In this document: positions 18,408 to 27,589 of the stretch, piece by piece
Layout: every line of letters starts with the position of its first letter
Position numbering within the stretch: position 1 is the first letter of the stretch
NCBI GenBank assembly: GCA_002212985.1
Contig: NBMY01000139.1
Location: forward strand, 1 to 54,488
Length of the DNA: 54,488 nt
Reading direction: 5' to 3'
Origin: Sphingobacteriales bacterium TSM_CSS
Lineage (GTDB): Bacteria; Bacteroidota; Bacteroidia; Chitinophagales; UBA2359
Notes under the pieces: generated by a model
Database searches by the model: none
Told to the model about the DNA's origin: nothing
What the model saw: only the letters and a program-made list of their open reading frames with translations
Position numbers and translations under genes: made by a program

Positions 18408-19397
18408 TTATACCAACCCCTCGCGCACAAGGTCGTGTATATGTACAATGCCCATATAGCGGTTGTCTTCACTGGTTACAACCAGTTGGGTAATTTTGTG
18501 CTGTTTCATTTTTTCAAGGGCGTGTATGGCCAAGGTTCCTTTTTGAATGGTTTTTGGGTTGGGCGTCATAATGTCTTTAGCAAGAAGATGCAAAAAACCG
18601 TCGGTACGTTGCAACAGCCGGCGCAAGTCGCCATCGGTAATAATACCCAGCAGGTGTCCGTTGCTATCGGTTACGGCGGTAGCGCCCAACAGGTTAGAGG
18701 TCATTTCTACTATTGTTTCGCTAAGGGTGGCATTGGGCGGCACCCGTGGAGCATTGTGTTGCAGGTAAATATCATCAACACTTAGGTAAAGTTGTTTGCC
18801 CAAAGCGCCGCCGGGGTGAACCCGTGCAAAATCAAGGGCGGTAAACCCTCTAAGTTCCAACAGGCAAACAGCCAGGGCATCGCCCAGTGCCATTTGGGCT
18901 GTTGTGCTGGAAGTAGGCGCCAGGTTATTGGGGCAAGCCTCGTGCAATACGGTGGCATTGAGTACGTAATGCGCCTGTTTGGCCAGGTAAGAATGAACAT
19001 TGCCGGTTATGGCAGTTAGTTTGCTGCCCAATTTTTTAAGCATAGGAACCAGCACTTTAATTTCGGGTGTTTCACCACTTTTCGATATACAAATAACCAT
19101 ATCAGGTTGGGTAACCATGCCCAAATCGCCGTGTATGGCATCGGCGGCGTGCATAAACATGGCCTGGGTGCCCGTAGAGTTAAGGGTGGCGGTTATTTTC
19201 TGGGCTATAATGGCGCTTTTACCTATGCCCGTTACAACCACTCTGCCCGGGCTGTGAAGAATGTCTAAGGCACATTGGGCAAAATCGGGTGTTAGCAGTT
19301 GGGGCAGTTGGTTTAAGGCTTCGGCCTCTGTGCGCAGCGTGCCGGCTGCTGTAGCAAGTATTTGGTCAACAGAAAAGGAAGAAGCGGTTAAATGCAT
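18408..19397 (-). CDS. kdsD: KpsF/GutQ-type sugar isomerase (arabinose-5-phosphate isomerase)
   Basis: An SIS domain at about residues 30-180 shows VVVTGIGKSAIIAQKITATLNSTG-like spacing, the CISKSGETPE phosphosugar-binding loop and the conserved APTSSTTAQMALGDAL. Two CBS domains follow (IYLQHNAPRV to the end), with ITDGDLRRLLQR in the first. This order is that of KdsD/KpsF, which converts ribulose-5-phosphate to arabinose-5-phosphate for Kdo synthesis. ATG 19397 (329 aa) is chosen over a TTG at 19418; an exact -7 element lies 19 nt upstream of it. The gene is followed by manC. Kdo genes are not in the window, so the pathway assignment is from the family. Confidence 0.93.
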   Translation of the reverse strand: MHLTASSFSVDQILATAAGTLRTEAEALNQLPQLLTPDFAQCALDILHSPGRVVVTGIGKSAIIAQKITATLNSTGTQAMFMHAADAIHGDLGMVTQPDMVICISKSGETPEIKVLVPMLKKLGSKLTAITGNVHSYLAKQAHYVLNATVLHEACPNNLAPTSSTTAQMALGDALAVCLLELRGFTALDFARVHPGGALGKQLYLSVDDIYLQHNAPRVPPNATLSETIVEMTSNLLGATAVTDSNGHLLGIITDGDLRRLLQRTDGFLHLLAKDIMTPNPKTIQKGTLAIHALEKMKQHKITQLVVTSEDNRYMGIVHIHDLVREGLV

Positions 19398-19415
19398 GGA
19401 TGGGGGGTTAAAATG

Positions 19416-19446
19416 CAAAATTACGCAATACTGCCCGGCTATACAA
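19416..19446 (-). promoter_or_regulatory. Promoter of the kdsD-manC operon
   Basis: On the minus strand, TTG (plus-strand CAA at 19444-19446) is followed after 20 nt by TAATTTTG (plus-strand 19416-19423), an exact match to the Bacteroidota TTG-N19-22-TAnnTTTG arrangement. The ATG at 19397 lies 18 nt after it, so the leader would be very short. Confidence 0.7.
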
Positions 19447-19515
19447 GCAAATGGGCAACCCTTTACTTTGTGTTTTTAATTCCTGCCCCGAGCGAATTGT
19501 TGTTGCGGAAAAAAT

Positions 19516-19557
19516 AAAAAACACATACATAAAATATTTATTATAAATGTGTTTTTT
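19516..19557. repeat. AT-rich inverted repeat between kdsD and the giant surface-protein gene
   Basis: AAAAAACACAT (19516-19526) and ATGTGTTTTTT (19547-19557) form a perfect 11-bp stem around a 20-nt AT-rich loop. It lies between two divergent genes and could act as a terminator-like or regulatory structure in either direction. Confidence 0.55.
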
Positions 19558-19676
19558 TAAAAAAAATAGTAGAATGAGCGACAATTTGGTTAAAAGCCAT
19601 AATTTAGCAGGTTGATTCACTAAAAAATGCTACTTTTATACCTCTAAACAAAAACCTAACTAAAAATACCAAACTA

Positions 19677-22600
19677 ATGATGAAAAATTTTACCCGATTT
19701 ATTACTGCCTTACTGGCAATAGCTATTACACAATTAGCTATTGCACAGGTTATTTTACCAACCAGCGGGCAAGCGCCCACACAAACCGATTGCGAGGGCA
19801 CCATTTTAGACTCGGGCGGAACCGGAGATTACCAAAACAGCGTAGAAACCTTTATTGTTATTGACCCGCCCGGCACCATTCCTGTGCAAATGACTTTTAC
19901 CGCCTTTGACACCGAAGCCGGTTTTGACTACGTAGAACTTTTCGACGGCTCAACCACTTCCGATGTGCTTATAGGGCATTACGAAGGAACCACCCTGCCC
20001 AACGGTGGCAGCCCTATTGTTTCTACCGGCGGAAGCATGACCCTCCGTTTTCATACCGACGGCTCGGTAATTCGCTCGGGCTTTGTTGCCAACTGGATTG
20101 CCGGCGGCGGCGGAAGCGGCGCCCCTGTGGCTAATTTCCTGGCCTCAGACGAAAACCCGCCTGCCAATGCCCCTGTGGCCTTTATTAACAGCTCTTCCGG
20201 CGCTGGTACCTTTAACTGGGATTTTGGCGATGGTACCACCTCTGACGAAGAAAACCCCGAACACGCCTTTGCAGCGCCCGGCACCTATACCGTAACCCTT
20301 ACAGCCATTGGTTGCACCGGCGAAACCAACACTTACAGCACTACCATTACCGTACAGGAACTGGCCGGAATAAGTGTTGATCCTACCTCCTTTACCGTTA
20401 CCCTTAACTACGGCGACTCTGTTATTTACCCCCTTACCATTACCAATACCGGCATTGGCGATCTTGTTTACAACATAGAAGGCGCCAGTTTGCAGGAAGA
20501 AAAAAAATTGCAGGTCTTGTCTCTTATAAATGGCGCCGATGTTGACCAGGAATATGTAACTACCCTGCAAGCCATTAACAACTATTATACCGATTACCAA
20601 CTTACCGAAATTACTACCTACAACGCCGCAGAACTGGAAGCTGCCCTCGAAAACAAAGACGTACTGCTCATTCCCGAACAGGAAACCTGCGACGGCGCTG
20701 CCTTTGCTACGTTTGCACCCCTTTTGCAGGAGTTTGCCCAAAACGGCGGCACGGTAATTATAAATGGTACCAACCAGTCTGATTGTGTTTTTAACACCGG
20801 CCTCTTTTCCGGCACCTACCAAAACTTTGTATCGGGCGATGTTACCGTTTCTGCCCCAGACGACCCGCTGGTTGCCGGCGTAAGCAACCCCTACAACGCC
20901 CTTAACGTTACTTATTACTACGACATTACCAACGCCGATGTGGTGCGCGTGGTAGAATACAACAACTATGATGTGGTTTGCTACCGCAACATTGGCGCTG
21001 GTAAAGCCATTCTCATAGGGCACGATTTCCGCTACAGCAATTCCGATATGCAACGCATTGAAGCCAATGCCGTGCAAAACTCGGCATCGGCTGCCCTTGC
21101 CGAAGGTTGGTTATACATCTCTTCCAACGCCGATACCTTAGCCGGCAGCCAAAGCACCACCATTGATGTGGAATTCAACGCCACCGATGTGTATGGCGGA
21201 ACTTACTATCAAGACCTTACCTTCTACACCAACGACCCCAACAACCCTGTATTGGTAGTTCCGTGTGTGCTTACCATTGTGGGAACGCCCAGTTTTGCCA
21301 TTTCGCAGGGAAATTTCGATTTTGGTACGCTCATGCAGGGTTTGATAGGCCAGCAAACGCTTACCATCAGCAACCCCGGCACCGACTCGCTGCAAATCCT
21401 TAACATCACTTCCGATAACCCTGCTTATACCGTAGATCTTACCGATTTTGCCCTGTATGGCGGCGGTACTTCGCAAGATGTGGTTATCAGCTTTGCCCCT
21501 ACCGAAATTCAAACCTATAATGCTACCCTTTCCATACAAACCAACATAGGTACCTTCTTTGTATTGCTTACCGGCAATGGCGTGGGGGCGCCGGTTACTA
21601 CCGTAACACCGCCCGCCATTAACGTAACCATTGATGCCGGAACCAGCACCACCGTGCCGCTGGTACTACAAAATACGGGCTTGGGACCCCTCACCTACCA
21701 GTTTGATACCTCTACATTGGGCGTTATTCTGGAAGTGTTGGCCTACAAAAACGGACCCGACCTTACCCCAGGCGGAGAGTATGAAAATACTTTTACCGCC
21801 ATTAACACTTACTACACCAACTACAACCTTACCGAAACCACTACCTCCAGCGCCACGGAACTGGCCGCACAGTTGCAGGGTAAAAACGTATTTCTGGTAC
21901 CCGAAGTGGAAAATGCTTTTGGTGTGCCTCCTTTCCTCGATTTTGCCCCTGTTTTGCAGGAGTTTGTAAACAATGGCGGCATGGTTGTATTCTGCGGTAC
22001 ATCGGGTGCGCAGCCTATCATCAATTCGGGGTTGATGAGTATTAATGTTACCGGTTTCGATACCGGCACCCCGCTCAACGTTTTAGATGCCACTCACCCC
22101 ATTACCGAAGGTATTACCGCCAGTTTCCCGCCATCTAACGGAACCTATCCCAATTTTTACAGCGACCCCGATGTTGTAACGCTTGTAGAACAAGCACCCG
22201 GCGCTTTTGGCGGCGGCGGATCTGTAGTGGCTTACCGCCCCATTGGCAACGGCTATGTGGTTTCTCTTACCTTTGACTATTTCAGCTCGGAAGAAAATGC
22301 CAAAAAACTTCTGGCAAATACCCTTAAATGGGCCGAAAGCCTGTCGGTAGTGCCCTGGTTAGACTATTCTCCCACCGAAGGAAACGTAGGCTACCCCGAC
22401 CAAACCACTATTGACGTTACCTTAGATGCCACCGACCTGCTGGGCGGAACTTACGTTTCGGAATTAATTATTAACACCAATGACCCGCTCAATCCTACCA
22501 TTACCGTACCCGTAACGCTTACTGTTATTGGCATTCCGCAAATTGTAGTTTCCGAAACCAGCCTCGACTTCGGCTCGGTTATTATTGGCAACGATAACTC

Positions 22601-25148
22601 CATTACCATTGCCATAGACAACCCCGGCACCGACAGCCTGTTTATTACCGGCATTTCCTCCTCGCTGCCCGAATACGCCACCGATTTTACCACCATTACC
22701 GTACCGCCCCTGCAGGGAACCGAGTTAACCATCACTTTTACGCCCGAAAGCATTCAAAATTTTAACGGAACGCTTACCATTAACAACAACGTTACACCTA
22801 TTACCATTAACCTTAGCGGCGTAGGTGTAGGCGCACCAAATACTACTTGGAACCCCGCTTCCTTTGAAGTTACCCTGCTGGCCGGAAACAGCACCACCCA
22901 AACCCTTACCTTGGGCAATACCGGCGCAGGCCCCCTCAATTTTAGCATTGGTGGAACCGGCACTACCGAAATTCTGGCGCTTACCTATGCCATTAACACC
23001 TTTAACTACACCAACCTACAGGCATACCTTACAGCCAACGTAACCAATTATAACCTGACCGAAATTAACACCACCAACCCCGACGACCTGGCCGATGCCT
23101 TAGAAGGTAAACAGGTATTATTGGTGCCCCAACAAGATGCAGCACTGGCAAGCACTACCGTTTTAAGTGCCCTTGGCCCCATTATGAACCAATTTGCCCA
23201 AAACGGCGGCTCCGTAATTTTTATCGGAAGCACCTGCACCCCCTGCATTACCGCAGGCAACATGTTAACCGGTACTTATTGGGGGCAAACCTTTGGCGTG
23301 GTAACGGTTTCTAACCCCGACCACCCCCTGGCCGACGGTTTACCCGCCTCCTTTACCCCACCCGCAGCTACCTATGCCTTTGATTTAACCGATACCGACC
23401 TGATACAGGTAGCTTCGCCCAACGACTTTGGCCCTAATATTGATGTTATTGCCACCCGAAATGTTGGCAGCGGAAAGGTAATTTACTTAGGCAACAACTT
23501 TGCCTCTACCGGCGATACCAACCTGGGTAACCTGCTCTCTAACGCCATAGGTTATGCCATTGGCGAACTGCCCGGTTGGCTTTCTGTTTCGCCCAACAGC
23601 GGAATCGTGCAGGCTGGCAACAGTACCAACCTTACCCTTACCTTTGATGCCACCGATATGCTGGCTGGTGTTTACACCTTTAACCTGCTGGTTAATACCA
23701 ACCAACCCGGACTACCAGTGGTTATCATTCCTGTTACGCTTACCGTAGAAGCCTTCCCTCAAGCTGCATTTTCTGTTGATAGCCAACTGAGTTGCGACGG
23801 CATTGTACAGTTTTCCGACGAATCGCTCAACAACCCCACCAGCTGGACATGGGATTTTGGCGATGGCAACACTTCTAACGAACAAAACCCCTTGCACACT
23901 TATACCGATGGCGGAACCTATACCATTAGCTTAGAAGCCTGTAACTCGCTGGGGTGCGATGCCGCAACTTATACCGATTACCTGACCGTTGATTTCTCTT
24001 CTACCTACTGTGATACCATTGCCATGCCCGCCGACGGCAGCACCCTGCTCATTACCGATTGCTACGGCGTATTGCAAGACAGCGGCGGACCAGGCAACTA
24101 TAACAACAGCGAAAACGGAACAGTTACCATTGCCCCGCCCGGCGCCACGTCGGTTACGCTTACCTTCGGTTCCATTTGGTTTGAAAGCTGCTGCGACGGT
24201 GTGCGTATTTATGACGGACCCGATATCAGCTCCCCGCTGCTGGGCAATTTTAAAGGACCCGATTTGCCAAATGGCGATGGAGTGGTTACCTCTACCGGCG
24301 GCTCCATTACCATAGAGCAATATACCGACCTTTCTGTAGTGAACACCGGCTTTGAACTGGCCTGGAGTTGTGTGGTGATTACCGATGTGCCTACTCCCAA
24401 CTTTAGCTACGAAGTTATTGACGAATGTTTGGGTATAGTAGAGTTTACCGACCTCTCCAACAATTACCCCAACCAGTGGACCTGGGATTTTGGCGACGGT
24501 TTAGGCAACTTATCAACCGAACAAAACCCCCAATACTCCTTCCAGCAAAGCGGTACTTATCAGGTTAGCCTGGCAGCATGCAATATTGTAGGTTGCAATG
24601 CGGTAATTTTGCCCGTAACTGTTGACGGTGTATTGTTTGTTGATTTTAACGTGCCCAACTTTGTGCAAATTAACACCCCGGTAATGTTTAACGACAATAC
24701 CGACAACGCTACCTACTGGCAATGGAACTTTGGCAACGGACAAACCGCCGTAGGCAACATTCAAAACCCGGTAACATTCTACAACGCCTTAGGTATTTAC
24801 ACCGTAACCCTTACCGTTACCGATGCCAACGGCTGTGTGCGTACCGGCACCCGCACTCTTGAAGTAGTAAGCAATATTGGTATAGGCAATGCCCAAAACA
24901 GCAACCTCCTTACCATTGCACCCAACCCGTCAAAAGGATTGTTTAACATCAGCTATCCGTTTAGCGGCAGCCGCCAGGTAACCCTGCGCGTTTTTGATGC
25001 AGTAGGTAAAGAAGTGTACGTTAACCGCCAAGATGCATTGGGCGGATATAACCATGCGCTTAACCTCGATGGCAACCCTGCCGGTATTTACTTTGTTACC
25101 CTTAGCGCCGGTTCCGATATGATTACCCGAAAAGTAATACTGAATTAA
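19677..25148 (+). CDS. Giant T9SS cargo protein with CUB-like, PKD and triplicated amidotransferase-like domains
   Basis: A 1823-residue secreted protein. Order: signal peptide (1-24); CUB-like domain (about 37-140); PKD domain (150-225, WDFGDGTTSDEENP); then three modules starting near residues 232, 640 and 1058. Each module has a beta-sandwich (TNTGIGDLVYNI-like), an alpha/beta domain with KDVLLIPEQE- and FAQNGGTVIINGT-like motifs, and a further sandwich; the first two also carry an ASPM-SPD2-Hydin-type domain (FDFGTLMQG). Then PKD (1358), CUB-like (1441), two PKD (1571, 1654) and a C-terminal T9SS sorting domain (about 1740-1823, IAPNPSKGLFNI to ITRKVILN). It is probably exported through T9SS and attached to the surface. 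The alpha/beta domains look like glutamine-amidotransferase folds with no clear nucleophile. ATG 19677 or 19680 may start it. A strong terminator follows. Confidence 0.92.
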   Translation: MMKNFTRFITALLAIAITQLAIAQVILPTSGQAPTQTDCEGTILDSGGTGDYQNSVETFIVIDPPGTIPVQMTFTAFDTEAGFDYVELFDGSTTSDVLIGHYEGTTLPNGGSPIVSTGGSMTLRFHTDGSVIRSGFVANWIAGGGGSGAPVANFLASDENPPANAPVAFINSSSGAGTFNWDFGDGTTSDEENPEHAFAAPGTYTVTLTAIGCTGETNTYSTTITVQELAGISVDPTSFTVTLNYGDSVIYPLTITNTGIGDLVYNIEGASLQEEKKLQVLSLINGADVDQEYVTTLQAINNYYTDYQLTEITTYNAAELEAALENKDVLLIPEQETCDGAAFATFAPLLQEFAQNGGTVIINGTNQSDCVFNTGLFSGTYQNFVSGDVTVSAPDDPLVAGVSNPYNALNVTYYYDITNADVVRVVEYNNYDVVCYRNIGAGKAILIGHDFRYSNSDMQRIEANAVQNSASAALAEGWLYISSNADTLAGSQSTTIDVEFNATDVYGGTYYQDLTFYTNDPNNPVLVVPCVLTIVGTPSFAISQGNFDFGTLMQGLIGQQTLTISNPGTDSLQILNITSDNPAYTVDLTDFALYGGGTSQDVVISFAPTEIQTYNATLSIQTNIGTFFVLLTGNGVGAPVTTVTPPAINVTIDAGTSTTVPLVLQNTGLGPLTYQFDTSTLGVILEVLAYKNGPDLTPGGEYENTFTAINTYYTNYNLTETTTSSATELAAQLQGKNVFLVPEVENAFGVPPFLDFAPVLQEFVNNGGMVVFCGTSGAQPIINSGLMSINVTGFDTGTPLNVLDATHPITEGITASFPPSNGTYPNFYSDPDVVTLVEQAPGAFGGGGSVVAYRPIGNGYVVSLTFDYFSSEENAKKLLANTLKWAESLSVVPWLDYSPTEGNVGYPDQTTIDVTLDATDLLGGTYVSELIINTNDPLNPTITVPVTLTVIGIPQIVVSETSLDFGSVIIGNDNSITIAIDNPGTDSLFITGISSSLPEYATDFTTITVPPLQGTELTITFTPESIQNFNGTLTINNNVTPITINLSGVGVGAPNTTWNPASFEVTLLAGNSTTQTLTLGNTGAGPLNFSIGGTGTTEILALTYAINTFNYTNLQAYLTANVTNYNLTEINTTNPDDLADALEGKQVLLVPQQDAALASTTVLSALGPIMNQFAQNGGSVIFIGSTCTPCITAGNMLTGTYWGQTFGVVTVSNPDHPLADGLPASFTPPAATYAFDLTDTDLIQVASPNDFGPNIDVIATRNVGSGKVIYLGNNFASTGDTNLGNLLSNAIGYAIGELPGWLSVSPNSGIVQAGNSTNLTLTFDATDMLAGVYTFNLLVNTNQPGLPVVIIPVTLTVEAFPQAAFSVDSQLSCDGIVQFSDESLNNPTSWTWDFGDGNTSNEQNPLHTYTDGGTYTISLEACNSLGCDAATYTDYLTVDFSSTYCDTIAMPADGSTLLITDCYGVLQDSGGPGNYNNSENGTVTIAPPGATSVTLTFGSIWFESCCDGVRIYDGPDISSPLLGNFKGPDLPNGDGVVTSTGGSITIEQYTDLSVVNTGFELAWSCVVITDVPTPNFSYEVIDECLGIVEFTDLSNNYPNQWTWDFGDGLGNLSTEQNPQYSFQQSGTYQVSLAACNIVGCNAVILPVTVDGVLFVDFNVPNFVQINTPVMFNDNTDNATYWQWNFGNGQTAVGNIQNPVTFYNALGIYTVTLTVTDANGCVRTGTRTLEVVSNIGIGNAQNSNLLTIAPNPSKGLFNISYPFSGSRQVTLRVFDAVGKEVYVNRQDALGGYNHALNLDGNPAGIYFVTLSAGSDMITRKVILN

Positions 25149-25197
25149 CCGCCGTTATTATACCACATGGTTCTGCCGTTGTGTATGAACCATACAT

Positions 25198-25239
25198 AAA
25201 CTACCCCCCGATGCTACGGCAAAGGGGGGTAGTTTTTTT
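25198..25239 (+). terminator. Terminator after the giant surface-protein gene
   Basis: A perfect 12-bp stem, AAACTACCCCCC (25198-25209) and GGGGGGTAGTTT (25224-25235), with a 14-nt loop and a T7 tract. As its arms carry A/T runs at both ends, it could also serve the convergent gene at 25269. Confidence 0.9.
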
Positions 25240-25268
25240 ATACAGGGCAACAGATAAAAACCAAAAGA

Positions 25269-25601
25269 CTACATACTTAGCTCGTCTGCCTTGTTCATCA
25301 TTTGTACGGCATGAACCAATGAAGCGCCGCCGCGTATGGCAGCGGCTACGTGCACGGCCTCCATCATTTGCTCTTCATCGGCACCTTTTTGCAGTGAGTC
25401 GGTGGTGTAGGCATCAATGCAATAGGGGCATTGAATGGCATGTGCAACAGCCAGCGCAATAAGGGCTTTTTCGCGGGCAGTAAGTGCACCTTCTTTAAAC
25501 ACTTCGTTGTAATAATCGAAAAATTTTTTGCCCAAAACGGACTGGAACCTGGTAATATCGCCAAATTTCTTCAAGTCTTCGGAGTGATAATAGTTTGACA
25601 T
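25269..25601 (-). CDS. AhpD-like carboxymuconolactone decarboxylase family protein
   Basis: A 110-residue all-helical protein with the redox-active CPYC pair (Cys58, Cys61) in AVAHAIQCPYCIDAYT and a second conserved stretch EAVHVAAAIRGGASLVH. This is the alkylhydroperoxidase AhpD core: the cysteines and a nearby histidine reduce peroxides. The spacing and the GALTAREKALIAL lead-in closely resemble the subgroup annotated as arsenosugar-biosynthesis-associated peroxidase-like proteins, but no arsenic genes (ArsM, ArsS) are nearby, so that role is only suggested. It starts 198 nt downstream of the amidohydrolase stop on the same strand; the gap contains a CGCAAAG-type dispersed repeat. Confidence 0.88.
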   Translation of the reverse strand: MSNYYHSEDLKKFGDITRFQSVLGKKFFDYYNEVFKEGALTAREKALIALAVAHAIQCPYCIDAYTTDSLQKGADEEQMMEAVHVAAAIRGGASLVHAVQMMNKADELSM

Positions 25602-25715
25602 GTTTTATTTATTTATTTAAATTCAGATTAGCTGCTACTATTACTTCTGTTATGCGGCAGAAAGCAGGGTATGTGAAAGGTAAGCGTAATTTTCGGTTAA
25701 TTGATATTTAATTGC

Positions 25716-25760
25716 TTAACCGCAAAGAACGTAACGGGGCTTCGCAAAGCGCGTAAAGTT
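25716..25760 (+). repeat. CGCAAAG-type dispersed intergenic repeat, copy 1
   Basis: TTAACCGCAAAGAACGTAAC followed by TTCGCAAAGCGCGTAAAG shows repeated CGCAAAG/CGTAAAG units at 9-13 nt spacing. A related copy in opposite orientation lies at 44041-44077. Confidence 0.5.
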
Positions 25761-25799
25761 ATTTTTCCGATTTTTTCCCACGTTATGAGGGGCGTTGTA

Positions 25800-27545
25800 T
25801 TATACAGAAACCCGCAGCACCTGTCCGGTTTTGGGGTGGCTGTTGCCATTGTTGTACTGCATGGCTCCGTTAACACAAACCAGCTGCCCGTTTACAAATA
25901 CATACGGCACTGCGGCATCATTGCGCCTTACCAGCCGTTTAAAATGGGGCAGGCCGGGCATAGGCGCTTCGTGTATGGCGCTTAGTTCATCGGTAAGGCG
26001 GGTGGGTTCAACCACGGCAATATCGGCACGTTTACCGGGCAGCAGGTGTCCGGCATCAATCATAAACCAGTCGGCAAGTTCGGCAGTTATTCTTTTTACC
26101 GCCTGTCCAATGGTAAGCGTTTTAATACCGGCAGCTTGGTTATCGGCCACCATTTTTAGCAGACGCAGCCCAAAATTGTAGTGTGCCATGTTGCGCAGGT
26201 GGGCGCCGGCATCACTAAAACCAATCTGCACATCGGGGTGTTGCACTATCCAGTTCAGTTCATCGGGGCGGTCGTTGCCCACAATGGAGTACCATCGCAA
26301 ATTTTTTCCGTATTTTGCCAGCAGGTCTAAGAAGGAGTCAACCACCTCTTTACCTTCGGCAGCGGCAACTTGTGCAAAAGATTTACCCACCAAACTATCA
26401 TCGGGGCAGCTTACAATATGGGTATCTTTAAGGTTGCGGTGAAACACGCGCGGCGCAATGCGGCGGTTCCACTGTTTTCTGAACAGTTTGCGGAATTTTG
26501 GCTGCATCAGCAATTGGCTGCGCTCATCGGAATTGGTTAAATGCAGGTAGTTGGTGCCGGCTTCAAATTCTTCAAAAAACGGCGCTTCCAGCCCGTCTGT
26601 CCACACATCAAATTCTTCGGGCAACCCCTGAAATTTTACTTTTGCGCCCAGAAACCGGTTTGCCAGCCTTGCAGAGTTTCCAAAAATGCGGTGAATGCCG
26701 CGCACGGTTTTACCGTCTATCATAGCCAGCATACTGGTTTTAAGCCCCTGCCGCCCAATACCGGCGCTCTCCAAAATAAAGCTGAAAAAAGTAAGTGGGT
26801 TTGCAGTATTGGGAATGGTTTGTAAAATGCGGTTTTGCCGGCGCAGGGTTTTAAACAGGTAACGATACTCTTTCCAATTGGCATAGACCGATGGGGTAGG
26901 CCGGCTTCTGAATTCGGTACCGTCCATTTTATCAAATTCCAGCAAGTTTACCGATAAACCCATATAACCGGCTGCAAGAGCCTGCTGCAAAATGGCATCC
27001 ATTTGTTGCAACTCATCGTTGGTGGGCTGTACATTGCTGCTTAAACTGCGCCCCAGCCCCATTACGGCCGCACGTATGGTAGAATGCCCCAAAAAACAGG
27101 CCACATTGGGTCCCAGTGGCAGTTTTTGGAGGTGTTGCAGGTATTCTTCGGGTGTGTTCCAGTCTTTTATGCGTTGCAGCAGCGGTTTTACAAATTCGCC
27201 GGGAATACCCTCAACGCGGGTAAACATATCGGAAAGGTTTTCGGGCTGTCCCATCACCATGCTAATGCCGCAACTGCCCAGAAACACGGTGGTTACCCCA
27301 TGCCTTACCGATTCTGACAGCGAGGCATCTATTTCAATTTCGCCATCGTAGTGCGTATGAATGTCAATAAAACCGGGCATTACCCATTTGCCCGATACAT
27401 CAAGCACCTTGCAATCACCGGGCGGCAGTATGGAGCGGCTGTCGATAGCGGTAATTTTACCGTTTTCTACCAATACATCGGCCACCTGCCCTTCTGAGCC
27501 GCTGCCATCAAAAACGGTTCCGTTTTTCAATAAATACCGGTGCAT
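25800..27545 (-). CDS. Amidohydrolase, N-acyl-D-amino-acid deacylase type
   Basis: A 581-residue member of the metal-dependent amidohydrolase superfamily. The N-terminal beta-sandwich (NGTVFDGSGSEGQVADVLVE) leads to the metal motif GFIDIHTHYDGE (residues 56-67) and HGVTTVFLGSCGIS, whose cysteine corresponds to the bridging ligand of D-aminoacylases. GFSDAGAHLRNMAHYNFG near residue 450 carries the catalytic aspartate. The histidines expected in mid-barrel are not obvious to me, so deacylation of N-acyl-D-amino acids is a family-based guess. The protein is probably cytoplasmic. It begins 44 nt after the membrane-protein gene stop, within a run of minus-strand genes. Confidence 0.88.
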   Translation of the reverse strand: MHRYLLKNGTVFDGSGSEGQVADVLVENGKITAIDSRSILPPGDCKVLDVSGKWVMPGFIDIHTHYDGEIEIDASLSESVRHGVTTVFLGSCGISMVMGQPENLSDMFTRVEGIPGEFVKPLLQRIKDWNTPEEYLQHLQKLPLGPNVACFLGHSTIRAAVMGLGRSLSSNVQPTNDELQQMDAILQQALAAGYMGLSVNLLEFDKMDGTEFRSRPTPSVYANWKEYRYLFKTLRRQNRILQTIPNTANPLTFFSFILESAGIGRQGLKTSMLAMIDGKTVRGIHRIFGNSARLANRFLGAKVKFQGLPEEFDVWTDGLEAPFFEEFEAGTNYLHLTNSDERSQLLMQPKFRKLFRKQWNRRIAPRVFHRNLKDTHIVSCPDDSLVGKSFAQVAAAEGKEVVDSFLDLLAKYGKNLRWYSIVGNDRPDELNWIVQHPDVQIGFSDAGAHLRNMAHYNFGLRLLKMVADNQAAGIKTLTIGQAVKRITAELADWFMIDAGHLLPGKRADIAVVEPTRLTDELSAIHEAPMPGLPHFKRLVRRNDAAVPYVFVNGQLVCVNGAMQYNNGNSHPKTGQVLRVSV

Positions 27546-27589
27546 AAGCAGAGGTTAAGATTTAACAAACAAGCAAACAGACTACTATG

